64,000 nt of DNA from Kocuria salsicia (GTDB lineage Bacteria; Actinomycetota; Actinomycetes; Actinomycetales; Micrococcaceae): NCBI RefSeq assembly GCF_007681555.1, contig NZ_VELE01000010.1, positions 51,488-115,487 of the forward strand, read 5' to 3'. Below the pieces are notes generated by a model. The model saw only the letters and a program-made list of their open reading frames with translations, did no database searches and was not told the DNA's origin. Position numbers and translations under genes: made by a program. Below, piece by piece: positions 54,493 to 63,771 of the stretch (its first letter is position 1; each line of letters begins with the position of its first letter).

Positions 54493-54891
54493 ATGCGTCT
54501 CTACACCGCCGTGATCGACTGCCGCGACCTCCACGCCCAGGCGCACTGGTGGGCCCAGGTGCTCGACTGGGAGGTGGTGTACGAGGACGCCGACGAGGCG
54601 GCGATTGCCCCGCGCAGCAGCCCCACCGGGGACATCGACGACCGTCGGGAGTTCGACGCCGTGCAGACGGGGATCTGCTTCGTCCCGGTGCCCGAGCCGA
54701 AAACGGTCAAGAACCGGATCCACCTGGACTTCGCGCCGCACGTCACGGAGGACTGGAACGCCATCGTCGAGCGCTTCCTCGCCGCGGGAGCCCGCCGCGC
54801 GGACGTGGGCCAGCCGGAGGACGCCACGTTCGCCGTCCTCGCCGACCCCGAGGACAACGAGTTCTGCATCCTCTCCGCGCGCCGCAGCTGA
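54493..54891 (+). CDS. VOC/glyoxalase-like domain protein
   Basis: A 132-residue single-domain vicinal-oxygen-chelate protein: RLYTAVIDCRDLHAQAHWWAQVLDWEVVYED, ICFVPVPEPKTVKNRIHLDFAP, ERFLAAGARRADVGQPEDATFAVLADPEDNEFCIL (segments quoted from three strands of the fold). The 'Glyoxalase-like' subgroup with the KTVKNRIHLD motif is common in actinobacteria; its activity is unknown. AAGGAGCACACC precedes the ATG. It lies between paaZ and paaR, but nothing ties it to phenylacetate. Confidence 0.85.
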   Translation: MRLYTAVIDCRDLHAQAHWWAQVLDWEVVYEDADEAAIAPRSSPTGDIDDRREFDAVQTGICFVPVPEPKTVKNRIHLDFAPHVTEDWNAIVERFLAAGARRADVGQPEDATFAVLADPEDNEFCILSARRS

Positions 54892-55020
54892 CGCGGGTGC
54901 CGCCGGGCGGGTCCCAGACTGCCGGGTCGCACGGGATCCTCGGGCGCGCCTGCCCGTTCGCCCGCGATCGTGAGCGGGTGCGCGGATCCCCGCGGATCCT
55001 CGGGGTACCCGCGAGGACGG

Positions 55021-55647
55021 CTAAGCCCGCAGGCCCGAGAAGACCATCGTCACCACGGTCGCCGCGAGCTGGTCCACTGTGCCCGAGCGGCCGGGCTGGT
55101 ACCAGTCCACGATCGAGTTGACCATGCCCAGCATCAGACGCGGTGCGGACTTCCCGGAGATGTCCGTGCGCAGCTCCCCCAGCTCCTGCGCCTCGCGCAC
55201 CAAGTCCTCGACCGTGCGGGTCAGGGTGCGGCGACGCTGCAGCGCGGCCTCCTCGACCTCCGAGTTCCCACGCAGCCGCAGCAGCAGGGTCACGTAGGGC
55301 ATCTGGTCCACGAGCACCCGCACCGAGCCGTCGAGGATCGCCTCGAGCTTGTTGACCGGCCCGTGGTCCGAGGCCAGGACGGACTCGAAGACCGCCTCCA
55401 GCGAGTCCAGCGCACGGTCCAGTGCCTGGCCGAGAATCGCCTCCTTGGACTCCACGTGGTGGTAGATCGCGGACTTGGAGATCCCCAGGTGCTTGGAGAG
55501 GGTCCCCATGGAGGTGGCGTCGTAGCCGTAGCGGTTGAAGACGTCCACGCACACGGACAGCAGGGTCTCTCGGTCGTACCCGGGACGGCCCCGCTTGGGG
55601 GCCGCCGCGGCGCCGTCGGAGGCGGGGGAAGTGCTCGCGGGGGACAT
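55021..55647 (-). CDS. paaR: TetR-family regulator of the phenylacetate genes
   Basis: A 208-residue TetR repressor. The N-terminal helix-turn-helix is CVDVFNRYGYDATSMGTLSK followed by HLGISKSAIYHHVESKEAIL; the rest is the effector domain (VNSIVDWYQPG near the C-terminus, typical of this group). Its place between paaZ and paaK, and the shared boxes upstream of paaJ, paaZ, the 57097 thioesterase and paaA, make it the probable PaaR, released by phenylacetyl-CoA in related systems. No such box is visible before paaR itself. Confidence 0.82.
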   Translation of the reverse strand: MSPASTSPASDGAAAAPKRGRPGYDRETLLSVCVDVFNRYGYDATSMGTLSKHLGISKSAIYHHVESKEAILGQALDRALDSLEAVFESVLASDHGPVNKLEAILDGSVRVLVDQMPYVTLLLRLRGNSEVEEAALQRRRTLTRTVEDLVREAQELGELRTDISGKSAPRLMLGMVNSIVDWYQPGRSGTVDQLAATVVTMVFSGLRA

Positions 55648-55754
55648 GGACGGGGACCTCGACCTTCTGTCGGGCTGTCGGGAACGGAGAACCTCAGGCT
55701 ACCGGCTCGTCACCTGGGCTCCACCGCCACAGCGGGCCCCGGCAACGCCGGAAC

Positions 55755-57092
55755 TCACTTGTCGCGGTGGTCGTACACGCGCCGCAGCTTCCCGGAGGAA
55801 CGGGCCAGGGTGTCCGGCTCGGCGATGTCGATCGTGGCGCTGGAGCCGATCTTCGTCTTGATCTCGTGCAGCAGCCGACGAGCACCCTCCCCCGCCTCCT
55901 CGCGGGTGGCGTCCTCGCGGCGCTCGATGTGGATGGTCATCTGGTCCATGCGGTGCGGCCGGGTGATCTCCAGCGTGAAGTGCGGGGAGAGCGCGGGGAT
56001 CTTCAGCGCGAGCTCCTCGATCTGGGACGGGAAGAGGTTCACGCCGCGCAGGATGATCATGTCGTCCGAGCGCCCGGTGATGCGGCCCATGCGCCGGTGG
56101 CCCGGACGGGCGGTGCCCGGCAGCAGGCGGGTGAGGTCGTGGGTTCGGTAGCGGATGATCGGCAGCGCCTGCTTGGTCAGCGCGGTGAACACGAGCTCGC
56201 CGGGGCGCCCGGTGGGCAGCACCGTGTCGTCGAACGGGTCGATGACCTCCGGGCGGAAGTGGTCCTCCCAGATGTGCGAACCATCCTTCGTCTCGCAGGA
56301 CTCGCCGGCCACGCCGGGGCCCATGACCTCGGAGAGTCCGTAGATGTCGCACGCGGAGATGTTGAACGTCTTTTCGATCTCGTGGCGCATCTCCTCGGTC
56401 CACGGCTCCGCCCCGAGTACCGCGTGCCGCAGGGAGGTCTCGCGCGGGTCGAGACCGAGCTTGCGGAAGCCGTCCGCGATGGTGAGCAGGTAGGTGGGGG
56501 TGGAGAGGATGGCCTGCGGCTCGAAGTCTCGGATGAGCTGCACCTGCTTTTCCGTCTGCCCTCCGGACATCGGGATCACGGCGCATCCCAGGCGCTCCGC
56601 ACCGTAGTGGGCGCCCAGCCCGCCGGTGAACAGCCCGTAGCCGTACGCGTTGTGCACCTTGTCCCCGGGCTTCATTCCCGAGAGCCGGAAGCAGCGTGCC
56701 ACGAGGGTCCCCCACGTCTGCAGGTCCTCCTCCGTGTAGGCCACCACGGTGGGCTGCCCGGTGGTGCCCGACGACGCGTGGATGCGTCGGATCTCGGACA
56801 TGGGCGTGGCGAAGGACTTGAACGGGTAGGCCTTGCGCAGGAATTCCTTGTCCGTGTAAGGGAACTTCGCGAGGTCCTCGAGCTCCCGGAAGTCGTCCGG
56901 GTGCACCCCGTGCTCGTCGAAGAGCTCTTGGTAGGCGGGCACGTTCTCGTACGCGTAGTGCAGGGTCCAGTTCAGGCGCTCCGTCTGCAGCGCCTCGATC
57001 TGGTCCCGGCTCATCAGCTCCTCGGGATCCGGCTGAGAGGAGCCCTCGGAGGCCACGGGGTGGTACGGGCTGGGCACGGAGCACGACGTCAT
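55755..57092 (-). CDS. paaK: Phenylacetate-CoA ligase
   Basis: A 445-residue AMP-forming ligase making phenylacetyl-CoA, the first committed step. Adenylation loop IHASSGTTGQPTVVAYTEED near 105, SMSGGQTEKQVQLIRDFEP-like region, DIYGLSEVMGPGVAGEC-type helix, RTHDLTRLLPGTARPGHRRM and GRSDDMIILRGVNLFPSQIEE are as in PaaK. The C-terminus ends LRRVYDHRDK, also typical. Its start lies four bases after the stop of the thioesterase gene 57097, so the pair is an operon driven from the 57.5-kb promoter. Confidence 0.94.
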   Translation of the reverse strand: MTSCSVPSPYHPVASEGSSQPDPEELMSRDQIEALQTERLNWTLHYAYENVPAYQELFDEHGVHPDDFRELEDLAKFPYTDKEFLRKAYPFKSFATPMSEIRRIHASSGTTGQPTVVAYTEEDLQTWGTLVARCFRLSGMKPGDKVHNAYGYGLFTGGLGAHYGAERLGCAVIPMSGGQTEKQVQLIRDFEPQAILSTPTYLLTIADGFRKLGLDPRETSLRHAVLGAEPWTEEMRHEIEKTFNISACDIYGLSEVMGPGVAGESCETKDGSHIWEDHFRPEVIDPFDDTVLPTGRPGELVFTALTKQALPIIRYRTHDLTRLLPGTARPGHRRMGRITGRSDDMIILRGVNLFPSQIEELALKIPALSPHFTLEITRPHRMDQMTIHIERREDATREEAGEGARRLLHEIKTKIGSSATIDIAEPDTLARSSGKLRRVYDHRDK

Positions 57093-57096
57093 GGGT

Positions 57097-57507
57097 TCAC
57101 GCTTTCTGGCGAAGGGGCACGGTGCGGCTGCGGCCGCGGAACTGGGCGACGACGTCCCCGCCCTGAGTGGAGACGGTGATGTCGCACAGGCCGCTGCGCC
57201 CGGTGGTGGCGATCTGACGGCCCTCCGCGACGAGGGTCTGGCCCGGGTGGGCCGAGCTGAGGAAGTTGATGTCCACGCCCTGGGCCACGGTCATGGAGGT
57301 GCCGTCCGGTTCCGGGTCGTTGCACGTCATGGCGAAGCACGAGTCCGCGAGCGCGAAGATCATCCCGCCGTGCACGATGCCGAAGCCGTTGAGCATCTCC
57401 TCCCGCACGGCCAGGGAGATCACGCAGTGCCCGGGGTCCGCGCGCTGCACGGTGATCCCCAACCACTCGGAGGCACGGTCGCCAGTGAGGACGGGATGGT
57501 GTGGCAC
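57097..57507 (-). CDS. paaI: Hydroxyphenylacetyl-CoA thioesterase
   Basis: A 136-residue hotdog thioesterase with the full PaaI pattern: SEWLGITVQRADPGHCVISLAV, MLNGFGIVHGGMIFALADSCFAM (HGG and catalytic Asp), VDINFLSSAHPGQTLVAEGRQ and GRSGLCDITVSTQGGDVVAQFRG. I start at GTG 57507, which has GAGGAG about seven bases upstream; longer starts would run through the promoter and PaaR box. It removes CoA from stalled ring-hydroxylated intermediates in the known pathway. First gene before paaK. Confidence 0.9.
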   Translation of the reverse strand: MPHHPVLTGDRASEWLGITVQRADPGHCVISLAVREEMLNGFGIVHGGMIFALADSCFAMTCNDPEPDGTSMTVAQGVDINFLSSAHPGQTLVAEGRQIATTGRSGLCDITVSTQGGDVVAQFRGRSRTVPLRQKA

Positions 57508-57529
57508 GGGAGGGCTCCTCAGATTTTCA

Positions 57530-57573
57530 GAACGATCGGTCAGTAGGTAACCGCGAAATGTGACGTGTGTCAA
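57530..57573 (-). promoter_or_regulatory. Promoter and PaaR operator for paaI-paaK
   Basis: On the minus strand TTGACA (57573-57568), 17 bases, TTACCT (57550-57545). The PaaR box GAACGATCGGTCAGTA (57530-57545) begins at the end of the -10 and covers the transcription start, as expected for repression. Confidence 0.72.
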
Positions 57574-57651
57574 CAAGTCCAGGGCTCCGCCGCGGCGTCG
57601 CCACCCCTGCACATCCATTGACGGGTCCCCGCCTCCCGGGCGGAAGATGTG

Positions 57652-57697
57652 TTGACGACCACACCGGGGGCCTATATTCTGAACGAGCGGTCAGTTA
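57652..57697 (+). promoter_or_regulatory. Promoter and PaaR operator for paaABCDE
   Basis: TTGACG (57652-57657), 17 bases, TATTCT (57675-57680). The box GAACGAGCGGTCAGTTA (57681-57697) follows immediately at the start site. It faces away from the paaI-paaK promoter, with about 80 bases between the two -35 elements. Confidence 0.75.
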
Positions 57698-57764
57698 TTA
57701 TTGCCGGCAGCGTACAGAGTTCATCCTCCGCTCCCATCTCACCCGCGAACCGAGGACACACACC

Positions 57765-58826
57765 ATGACTGAGCAGACCACCTCTGCGGACCAGGCGGAG
57801 CCCACCGCCGAGCAGCAGCACTTTGAGCACCTCCTCAGCGAGGACTCCCGTGTGGAGCCCCGGGACTGGATGCCGGAGGCCTACCGGAAGAGCCTGACCC
57901 GCCAGGTCTCCCAGCACGCGCACTCCGAGATCATCGGCATGCAGCCGGAGGCCAACTGGATCACCCGCGCCCCGAGCCTCAAGCGCAAGGCCGTGCTGAT
58001 GGCCAAGGTCCAGGACGAGGCCGGCCACGGGCTGTACCTCTACTCCGCCGCGGAGACCCTGGGCACTCCCCGCTCCGTGCTCAACGAGCAGCTGCTCAGC
58101 GGCAAGGCCAAGTACTCCTCAATCTTCAACTACCCGGCCCGCACGTGGGCCGACATGGGTGCGATCGGCTGGCTCGTGGACGGCGCCGCGATCTGCAACC
58201 AGGTCCCGCTGTGCCGTGCCTCCTACGGCCCCTACGGCCGCGCGATGGTGCGCATCTGCAAGGAGGAGTCCTTCCACCAGCGCCAGGGCTGGGAGATCCT
58301 CTACGAGCTCTCCCACGGCACCGAGGCCCAGAAGCAGATGGCGCAGGACGCCGTGAACCGCTTCTACGGCCCCGCCCTGCAGATGTTCGGCCCCCCGGAC
58401 GCCGACTCCCCCAACTCCCAGCAGTCCATGGAGTGGAACATCAAGCGCTTCTCCAACGACGAGCTGCGCCAGCGCTTCGTGGACATGATCGTCCCGCAGG
58501 CCGAGGCCCTGGGCCTGACCCTGCCGGACCCGGACCTGAAGTGGAACGAGGAGCGCGGGCACTACGACTACGGCCAGCTGGACTGGAACGAGTTCATGTC
58601 CGTGATCAAGGGCTCCGGGCCCTGCAACGTCCAGCGCATGAAGCGCCGCCGCGAGGCGCACGCCAACGGCGCGTGGGTGCGCGAGGCGGCCGAGGCCTAT
58701 GCCCAGCGGCAGGCGCGCGAGGCTGCCGAGGTGGAGGCAGCGGCGTCGTCCCCCGAGGCCGCCGTGGCGATCGACGAGACCACTGTGATGGCGGGCCGCG
58801 GCTCGGCCGAGCTGATCGGAGCGTGA
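57765..58826 (+). CDS. paaA: Phenylacetyl-CoA epoxidase, catalytic subunit
   Basis: Di-iron oxygenase subunit (353 aa) that epoxidises the ring of phenylacetyl-CoA. Ferritin-like iron ligands occur in [26 protein letters not shown] and [42 protein letters not shown] is strongly family-specific. The last 45 residues are an Ala/Glu-rich tail not seen in typical PaaA and contain one copy of the recurring word ([10 protein letters not shown]). GAGGA precedes the ATG. First of five overlapping genes. Confidence 0.95.
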   Translation: MTEQTTSADQAEPTAEQQHFEHLLSEDSRVEPRDWMPEAYRKSLTRQVSQHAHSEIIGMQPEANWITRAPSLKRKAVLMAKVQDEAGHGLYLYSAAETLGTPRSVLNEQLLSGKAKYSSIFNYPARTWADMGAIGWLVDGAAICNQVPLCRASYGPYGRAMVRICKEESFHQRQGWEILYELSHGTEAQKQMAQDAVNRFYGPALQMFGPPDADSPNSQQSMEWNIKRFSNDELRQRFVDMIVPQAEALGLTLPDPDLKWNEERGHYDYGQLDWNEFMSVIKGSGPCNVQRMKRRREAHANGAWVREAAEAYAQRQAREAAEVEAAASSPEAAVAIDETTVMAGRGSAELIGA

Positions 58827-58828
58827 GC

Positions 58829-59125
58829 ATGAGCGAGAACCAGAACGGTAATTGGCCCCTGTGGGAGGTCTTCGTGCGCTCGTCGCGCGGGCTGTCCCAC
58901 GTGCACGCGGGCTCCCTGCACGCCCCGGACGCCACCATGGCCGTGCGCAACGCGCGTGACCTCTACACCCGGCGCAACGAGGGCACGAGCGTGTGGGTGG
59001 TCCCCGCGGACGCCATCACGGCCTCGGATCCGGACTCCAAGGGCGGCTACTTCGAGTCGGCGCAGGGCAAGAGCTACCGCCACGCCACGTACTACACCAA
59101 GAGCGAAGGGGTGAAGCACCTGTGA
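58829..59125 (+). CDS. paaB: Phenylacetyl-CoA epoxidase, subunit B
   Basis: A 98-residue small subunit that bridges PaaAC units. WPLWEVFVRSSRGLSHVHAGSLHAPD, NARDLYTRRNEGTSVWVVPA and SPDSKGGYF-like DSKGGYFESAQGKSYRHATYY match the family. ATG 58829 is three bases after the paaA stop; a GTG at 58823 overlapping the stop is an alternative. Confidence 0.93.
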   Translation: MSENQNGNWPLWEVFVRSSRGLSHVHAGSLHAPDATMAVRNARDLYTRRNEGTSVWVVPADAITASDPDSKGGYFESAQGKSYRHATYYTKSEGVKHL

Positions 59126-59958
59126 GCGCGTTCGCCTCCCACGACTCCGCCACCAAGCAGTCCGCGGGTGACGCGATCACCGCCGAGGAGATCGCGGAGA
59201 CCGGCGGCAAGGCCTCGGAGGCCGTGGCCCAGTACGCTCTGCGTCTCGGCGACGACGCCCTGATGCTGTCCCAGCGCCTGGGCTGGTGGATCTCCCGGGC
59301 CCCCGAGCTCGAGGAGGACATCGCCCTCGGCAACATCGCGCTGGACCTCATCGGCCACGCGCGCTTCCTGCTGACCTACGCGGGCTCCGCGTGGGGCAAG
59401 ACCGAGGACGAGCTCGCGTACTTCCGCAACGAGGAGGAGTTCCGCTCAGTGCGCCTCGTGGAGCAGGAGAACGGGGACTTCGGTCAGACCATCGCGCGTC
59501 AGCTGCTGTTCTCCTTCTACCAGTACGAGCTCTACTCGGCGCTGCAGTCTTCCACGGACCAGACCCTGGCCGCGATCGCGGACAAGGCGCTGAAGGAGGT
59601 CGAGTACCACCAGGACCACGCCGCCCAGTGGATCCTGCGCCTGGGCCTCGGAACCGAGGAGTCCAGGCGGCGCATCCAGGAGGGCCTCTACTACATGTGG
59701 CCCTACCTGGACGAGCTGTTCGCGGACGAGCCCCTGCACGACGAGCTCGAGGGCACCGCCGTGCGGCCCTCCAGCCTGCGCGAGCGGACCGTGGACCGCG
59801 TCACCGCCCTGCTGGCGGAGGCCGAGCTCGATGTCCCGAACGTGGCCCAGGCCCGACTCTCCGCCGCACCACGTGACGGCTCCTACTCCGAGTACCGCGG
59901 GTACATCCTCGCCGAGATGCAGTGGCTCGCCCGCCAGCATCCCGGCGCCACGTGGTGA
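59122..59958 (+). CDS. paaC: Phenylacetyl-CoA epoxidase, structural subunit C
   Basis: A 278-residue ferritin-like partner of PaaA without catalytic iron. ALRLGDDALMLSQRLGWWISRAPELEEDIALGNIALDLIGHAR (read in parts), EDELAYFRNEEEFRSVRLVEQ and VEYHQDHAAQWILRLG are diagnostic. The first 25 residues are non-conserved. GTG start overlaps the paaB stop (GTGA). Confidence 0.93.
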   Translation: MSAFASHDSATKQSAGDAITAEEIAETGGKASEAVAQYALRLGDDALMLSQRLGWWISRAPELEEDIALGNIALDLIGHARFLLTYAGSAWGKTEDELAYFRNEEEFRSVRLVEQENGDFGQTIARQLLFSFYQYELYSALQSSTDQTLAAIADKALKEVEYHQDHAAQWILRLGLGTEESRRRIQEGLYYMWPYLDELFADEPLHDELEGTAVRPSSLRERTVDRVTALLAEAELDVPNVAQARLSAAPRDGSYSEYRGYILAEMQWLARQHPGATW

Positions 59959-60545
59959 GCACCGTGTTCTCCCGCGTTCCGCCCCGTTCGCTACCGCCCA
60001 CGGGCGGCGTGGCGCCCCGGGAGGTCCCCCTGGGGCCGTCCCGGCGCCCGGACGATGCGCGCGACGCCGCCCTGTGGGACGTCGCCGCCACCGTGTGCGA
60101 CCCGGAGATCCCGGTGCTCACGCTCGAGGACCTCGGGGTGCTGCGGGACGCCGTGGCGCGGGAGAACGAGAACGTCGTCGTCATCACCCCCACCTACTCC
60201 GGGTGCCCCGCCATGGACACCATGGCCGCGGACCTCGAGGCGGCCGTGACCGCCGCCGGCTACGAGAACGTGCGCGTGGTGCAGGTGCTGCGCCCGGCGT
60301 GGACCACGGACTGGATGTCCGCCGAGGGCCGCGCCAAGCTCAACGAGTACGGCATCGCGCCTCCCACCGGGCGCACCGCCGCCGGGCACAACTCCGGGCC
60401 GGTGCGACTGAGCCTGGCCGTGAAGTGCCCGCACTGCAGTTCCCTGGACACCCGCGAGATGACCCGTTTCGGGTCCACGTCCTGCAAGGCCCTGTGGGCC
60501 TGCAACGACTGCAAAGAACCCTTCGACTACTTCAAGGTGCACTGA
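59955..60545 (+). CDS. paaD: Phenylacetyl-CoA epoxidase accessory protein D
   Basis: A 196-residue iron-sulfur assembly-like (DUF59/MIP18) protein needed for the epoxidase. LWDVAATVCDPEIPVLTLEDLGVLR and PTYSGCPAMDTMAADLEAAV form the DUF59 part; WTTDWMSAEGRAKLNEYGIAPP follows. The C-terminal zinc ribbon shows CPHC and CNDC with FDYFKVH at the end. GTG start overlaps the paaC stop. The first 35 residues are basic/proline-rich and unlike the family. Confidence 0.92.
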   Translation: MSTVFSRVPPRSLPPTGGVAPREVPLGPSRRPDDARDAALWDVAATVCDPEIPVLTLEDLGVLRDAVARENENVVVITPTYSGCPAMDTMAADLEAAVTAAGYENVRVVQVLRPAWTTDWMSAEGRAKLNEYGIAPPTGRTAAGHNSGPVRLSLAVKCPHCSSLDTREMTRFGSTSCKALWACNDCKEPFDYFKVH

Positions 60546-60547
60546 TC

Positions 60548-61747
60548 ATGAGCGAAACGCCGGACACCTCTGCCGTGGAGGAAGCCACCGAGGCCAGCGC
60601 GGGTGACGGCAAGCGCCGCGCCACGTTCAACACCCTCGCGGTCTCCGAGGTGCGCACGCTGACCGCCGACTCCGTGGAGGTCACGTTCGAGGTCCCCGAG
60701 GACCTCATGGCGGACTACAACTACCTGCCCGGGCAGTACGTGGCCATCCGCGCGCAGATCAACGGGCACGAGGTGCGCCGCTCCTACTCGATCTGCGCGG
60801 ACCCCACCCCGGGTGAGATCCGTGTGGCCATCAAGAAGGACATGGGCGGCGTGTTCTCCACGTGGGCGAACGAGCAGCTCGCCGCAGGGGACACCCTGGA
60901 CGTGATGAACCCGCAGGGCGCGTTCACCTCCAAGGTCAACATCACCTCCATGAACGACCCCGAGAAGCTCGCCGAGCGGGAGGTGGCCAAGAAGCGCAAC
61001 GTGCACCTGGTGGCCTTCGCCGCCGGCTCCGGGATCACCCCCATCATGGCGATCGCCCGCGCCCTGTTGCGCGCCTCGGACACCGCCGCGATGGATGTCA
61101 TCTACGCCAACCGCTCGTCCATGGAGGTGATGTTCGCGGCGGAGCTGGGCGACCTCAAGGACAAGTACCCCTCCCGCCTGGCCGTGCACCACGTGCTGTC
61201 CCGGGAGCAGCGGATCTCGCCGCTGATGTCCGGGCGGATCGACCACGACAAGCTCGAGGAGCTGCTGGACCACGTGGTCCAGGTGGACTCCACGGACGAG
61301 TGGTTCCTGTGCGGGCCCTTCGAACTCGTGCAGCTGTGCCGGGACGTCCTCAAGGAGCGCGGCGTGGACGAGTCCCGCGTGCGCTTCGAGCTGTTCACCA
61401 CCGGCAAGCCCACCACCCCGCAGGGCCAGCAGGGCCGCGTGGTCAAGGCGGACCCCAAGGGCGAGAACTACGAGATCATCTTCAACCTGGACGGCACCTC
61501 CGCCCAGGTGAAGTCTCCCAAGTCCGCCGCGGAGACCGTTCTCAACGCCGCCCTGCGCGTGCGCCCGGACGTCCCCTTCGCGTGCGCCGGCGGGGTGTGC
61601 GGCACGTGCCGCGCCAAGGTCACCTCCGGCGAGTTCGAGATGGAGGAGAACTTCGCGCTCGAGAAGGACGAACTGGACGCCGGATACGTCCTCACCTGCC
61701 AGACGCGCCCCACCTCCGACCGGTTGAGTGTGGACTTCGACGCCTGA
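60548..61747 (+). CDS. paaE: Phenylacetyl-CoA epoxidase reductase
   Basis: A 399-residue ferredoxin-NADP reductase-like subunit feeding electrons to PaaA. FAD domain: YLPGQYVAIRAQINGHEVRRSYSIC (about 60-85, in parts); NAD(P) domain: AFAAGSGITPIMAIARALL and WFLCGPFELVQLCRDVL. The C-terminal plant-type [2Fe-2S] domain has CAGGVCGTCRAKV and a last Cys in YVLTCQTRP. A 20-residue acidic N-terminal tail is extra. Two bases separate it from paaD. Ends in a strong hairpin. Confidence 0.94.
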   Translation: MSETPDTSAVEEATEASAGDGKRRATFNTLAVSEVRTLTADSVEVTFEVPEDLMADYNYLPGQYVAIRAQINGHEVRRSYSICADPTPGEIRVAIKKDMGGVFSTWANEQLAAGDTLDVMNPQGAFTSKVNITSMNDPEKLAEREVAKKRNVHLVAFAAGSGITPIMAIARALLRASDTAAMDVIYANRSSMEVMFAAELGDLKDKYPSRLAVHHVLSREQRISPLMSGRIDHDKLEELLDHVVQVDSTDEWFLCGPFELVQLCRDVLKERGVDESRVRFELFTTGKPTTPQGQQGRVVKADPKGENYEIIFNLDGTSAQVKSPKSAAETVLNAALRVRPDVPFACAGGVCGTCRAKVTSGEFEMEENFALEKDELDAGYVLTCQTRPTSDRLSVDFDA

Positions 61748-61755
61748 CCCACCCG

Positions 61756-61800
61756 GACGGCGACGACGCCGCACCCGCCCCGGGCGGCGTCGTCGCCGTC
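61756..61800 (+). terminator. Terminator after paaE built from two inverted GACGACGCCGC words
   Basis: GACGGCGACGACGCCGC (61756-61772) pairs perfectly with GCGGCGTCGTCGCCGTC (61784-61800). The stem contains exact copies of the recurring 11-base word in both orientations. Confidence 0.88.
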
Positions 61801-61972
61801 TGCGCCCGCTTGCGGCGAACGCGCGACATCGCACGACCGCGCTCCGCACGGCGACACCACGCACCTGGCTGCCGCGCCGTCGCTGGCACGGCATGCCGGT
61901 CCGCCCGGGCGCCGCAGCACACCGATTCCCGCCGGCACTGCGCCCGGTGGACCCGAACCCGAGGAGAACACC

Positions 61973-62746
61973 GTGATCGACCTGACCATCGAGGATGACA
62001 TCGCCCGCGTGGTGCTCAACGCGCCCGAGAAGCGGAACTCACTGGACCTCGGCGCCCTGCAGGAGCTCGCCGCCGCGTACACGGAGGCCGAGGCCGCCGG
62101 GGTCCGCGCGCTGCTGCTCACGGGTGAGGGCCGCGTGTTCTGCGCCGGTCGCGACATCTCAGCCGTGGACCCCGCGACCGACGACGCCGAGGGCTACCTC
62201 ACCGGGACCCTGCTGCCCCTCATGCAGCAGATGTCGAGCTTCCCCGCTCCCACGTTCGCCGCGGTGCAGGGCGCGTGCCTGGGTGTGGGGCTAGGCCTGA
62301 CGATCGCCACGGACGTGGTCTACGTGGCGCAGGACGCAAAGATCGGCTCACCGTTCGCCGCGCTTGGCGCCATCCTGGACTCCGGGGGGCACGCGCTGTT
62401 CACCGAGCGTCTCGGGGCCCACCGCACCCTGGACCTGATCTACACCGGGGAGATGATGAGCGGGACCGAGGCCGTGACCGCCGGGCTGTTCTCCCGTGCG
62501 GTGCCGGCGGAGGAGCTGCTCCCGTTCACCGAGGAGCGCGTGGCGAAGGCCGCCCGGGGGGCCACCCAGTCCTTCGTGGCCTCCAAACGTCTCGTGGCGC
62601 AGGTCCGCGACGAGCGCGCGGGCCTGTGGGACTCCATCGCCAGCGAGAGCGCGGTCCAGGCCGCGCTGACCGCCACCGCCGACTACCGGGAGGGCTTCAA
62701 GGCCTTCCAGGAGAAGCGGAAGCCGACCTTCACGGGCAGGGACTGA
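61973..62746 (+). CDS. paaG: 1,2-epoxyphenylacetyl-CoA isomerase
   Basis: Crotonase-fold protein, 257 aa. It has the oxyanion segment FCAGRDISAVD and QGACLGVGLGLTIATDVVY but neither of the two hydratase glutamates. GSPFAALGAILDSGG places an Asp where PaaG has its catalytic Asp. I therefore assign the ring-epoxide isomerase rather than a second PaaF; this is inference from residues. GTG 61973 with GAGGAGAACACC upstream. The 225-base gap after paaE includes a terminator, so it may have its own promoter; no PaaR box was recognised there. Confidence 0.78.
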   Translation: MIDLTIEDDIARVVLNAPEKRNSLDLGALQELAAAYTEAEAAGVRALLLTGEGRVFCAGRDISAVDPATDDAEGYLTGTLLPLMQQMSSFPAPTFAAVQGACLGVGLGLTIATDVVYVAQDAKIGSPFAALGAILDSGGHALFTERLGAHRTLDLIYTGEMMSGTEAVTAGLFSRAVPAEELLPFTEERVAKAARGATQSFVASKRLVAQVRDERAGLWDSIASESAVQAALTATADYREGFKAFQEKRKPTFTGRD

Positions 62747-62792
62747 CCCCGCTCCGCTGCTCCCCCTCTGCCCCTTCTGTCACCCTGTCCCT

Positions 62793-62959
62793 CTGCGTTT
62801 GCTCCGTCAGTGCAGAAATCCGCCGCCATTTCTGCGTTTGCTCCGTTGTTGCAACCGCAGGGCAGACAGGACGCAGCCCCAGCTCCCCTCCCAGCTTCCG
62901 CGTTTGCTCCGTCAGCGCAGAAATCGACCGCCCAATGCGCGTTTGCTCCGTTGATGCAC
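62793..62959. repeat. Cluster 3 of the 39-bp-pitch repeat (two direct pairs)
   Basis: Units begin at 62793 and 62832, and at 62898 and 62937: 39 bases within each pair, 66 between pairs. Each contains TTTGCTCCGT and ends near TGCA or CGCAG. The spacer of the first pair is symmetric (AAAT...ATTT). As at 25668, the preceding stop codon begins the string TGACCCCGCTCCGC. No gene is visible in 62747-63081. Confidence 0.85.
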
Positions 62960-63081
62960 CAGGAGGCGGGCAGAGCACGGGGGCGGGCAGACCGTGAGAG
63001 CCGGGGCGGGAAGATTTCGGGCGTATCCTCCCGGGACGGCTGAGCGGCACGACGACGCTGGGGCGGCCCGAGTGCGCCGGC

Positions 63082-63771
63082 TCAGCCCCGGATGCCCATG
63101 GTGAGGAACACCGCCGCGGCTGCCGCAAGGCCCACGGTCAGGACGGGCTGCGGGTCCTGGGCGGCCACCCAGCGGGTGATCCGTTCCACGGTGCGCGAGA
63201 GGGCGGGGATCTTCTCCCACGCCCAGGTGAGGAGCCAGTAGGGGCCCACCACGGCCACCAGGAAGATGGCGAAGAACGCCAGCTGCCCCACCACGTGGTG
63301 CGTCAGCCCGGTGAAGAGACGGCCAGCGATGTACATGGTCGCCGGGCCGCTCATCCCCACCACGGTGTTGAGGAATCCGAGGGCGACCATGTGCCGGGAC
63401 GAGTCCAGCACCTCGGACCTCGGCGCGCGCTGTGGCCTGCGGGGCCGGGTGCGCCAGCGGACGAGCTCGACGAGCGCCAGCACTGCCAGGAGAACCCCGG
63501 CGGTGAGGTCCACGCTGCGGCGCACCAGCAGCTCCTTGGTGCGGTCCTCCAGCAGCGCGGTCAGAGTCTGCGGGTCCACCGTGCGGAAGACGAGCAGCAG
63601 AAGCGTAGTCCCGAGCACCATCCCCAGGGTCAGGAAGTGCACCGGACGCCCGGGCCGAGTGCTTTGAGTGAGGATCCGCAGCACGAGCGCGTAGATGGTG
63701 GGCGAGAACCCCATGAACAGGCCCAGCCCGATCACGGAGACCAGGCCCCCGACCACTGCGCTCGCGCCCAT
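63082..63771 (-). CDS. GAP-family (Sap/LysE-like) membrane protein
   Basis: A 229-residue protein with six hydrophobic segments, beginning SAVVGGLVSVIGLGLFMGFSPTI and containing FLTLGMVLGTTLLLLVF, a charged loop RWRTRPRRPQRAPRSEVLD, then MVALGFLNTVVGMSGPATMYI. This layout is that of GAP/Sap proteins, which are related to LysE exporters and in mycobacteria help move glycolipids. Here the substrate is unknown. Convergent with paaG across repeat cluster 3. Confidence 0.7.
   Translation of the reverse strand: MGASAVVGGLVSVIGLGLFMGFSPTIYALVLRILTQSTRPGRPVHFLTLGMVLGTTLLLLVFRTVDPQTLTALLEDRTKELLVRRSVDLTAGVLLAVLALVELVRWRTRPRRPQRAPRSEVLDSSRHMVALGFLNTVVGMSGPATMYIAGRLFTGLTHHVVGQLAFFAIFLVAVVGPYWLLTWAWEKIPALSRTVERITRWVAAQDPQPVLTVGLAAAAAVFLTMGIRG

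Noticed and set aside
61973..62746. Second PaaF-type hydratase
   Set aside because: Both catalytic Glu positions of hydratases are missing and an Asp typical of PaaG is present, so isomerase is the better call.
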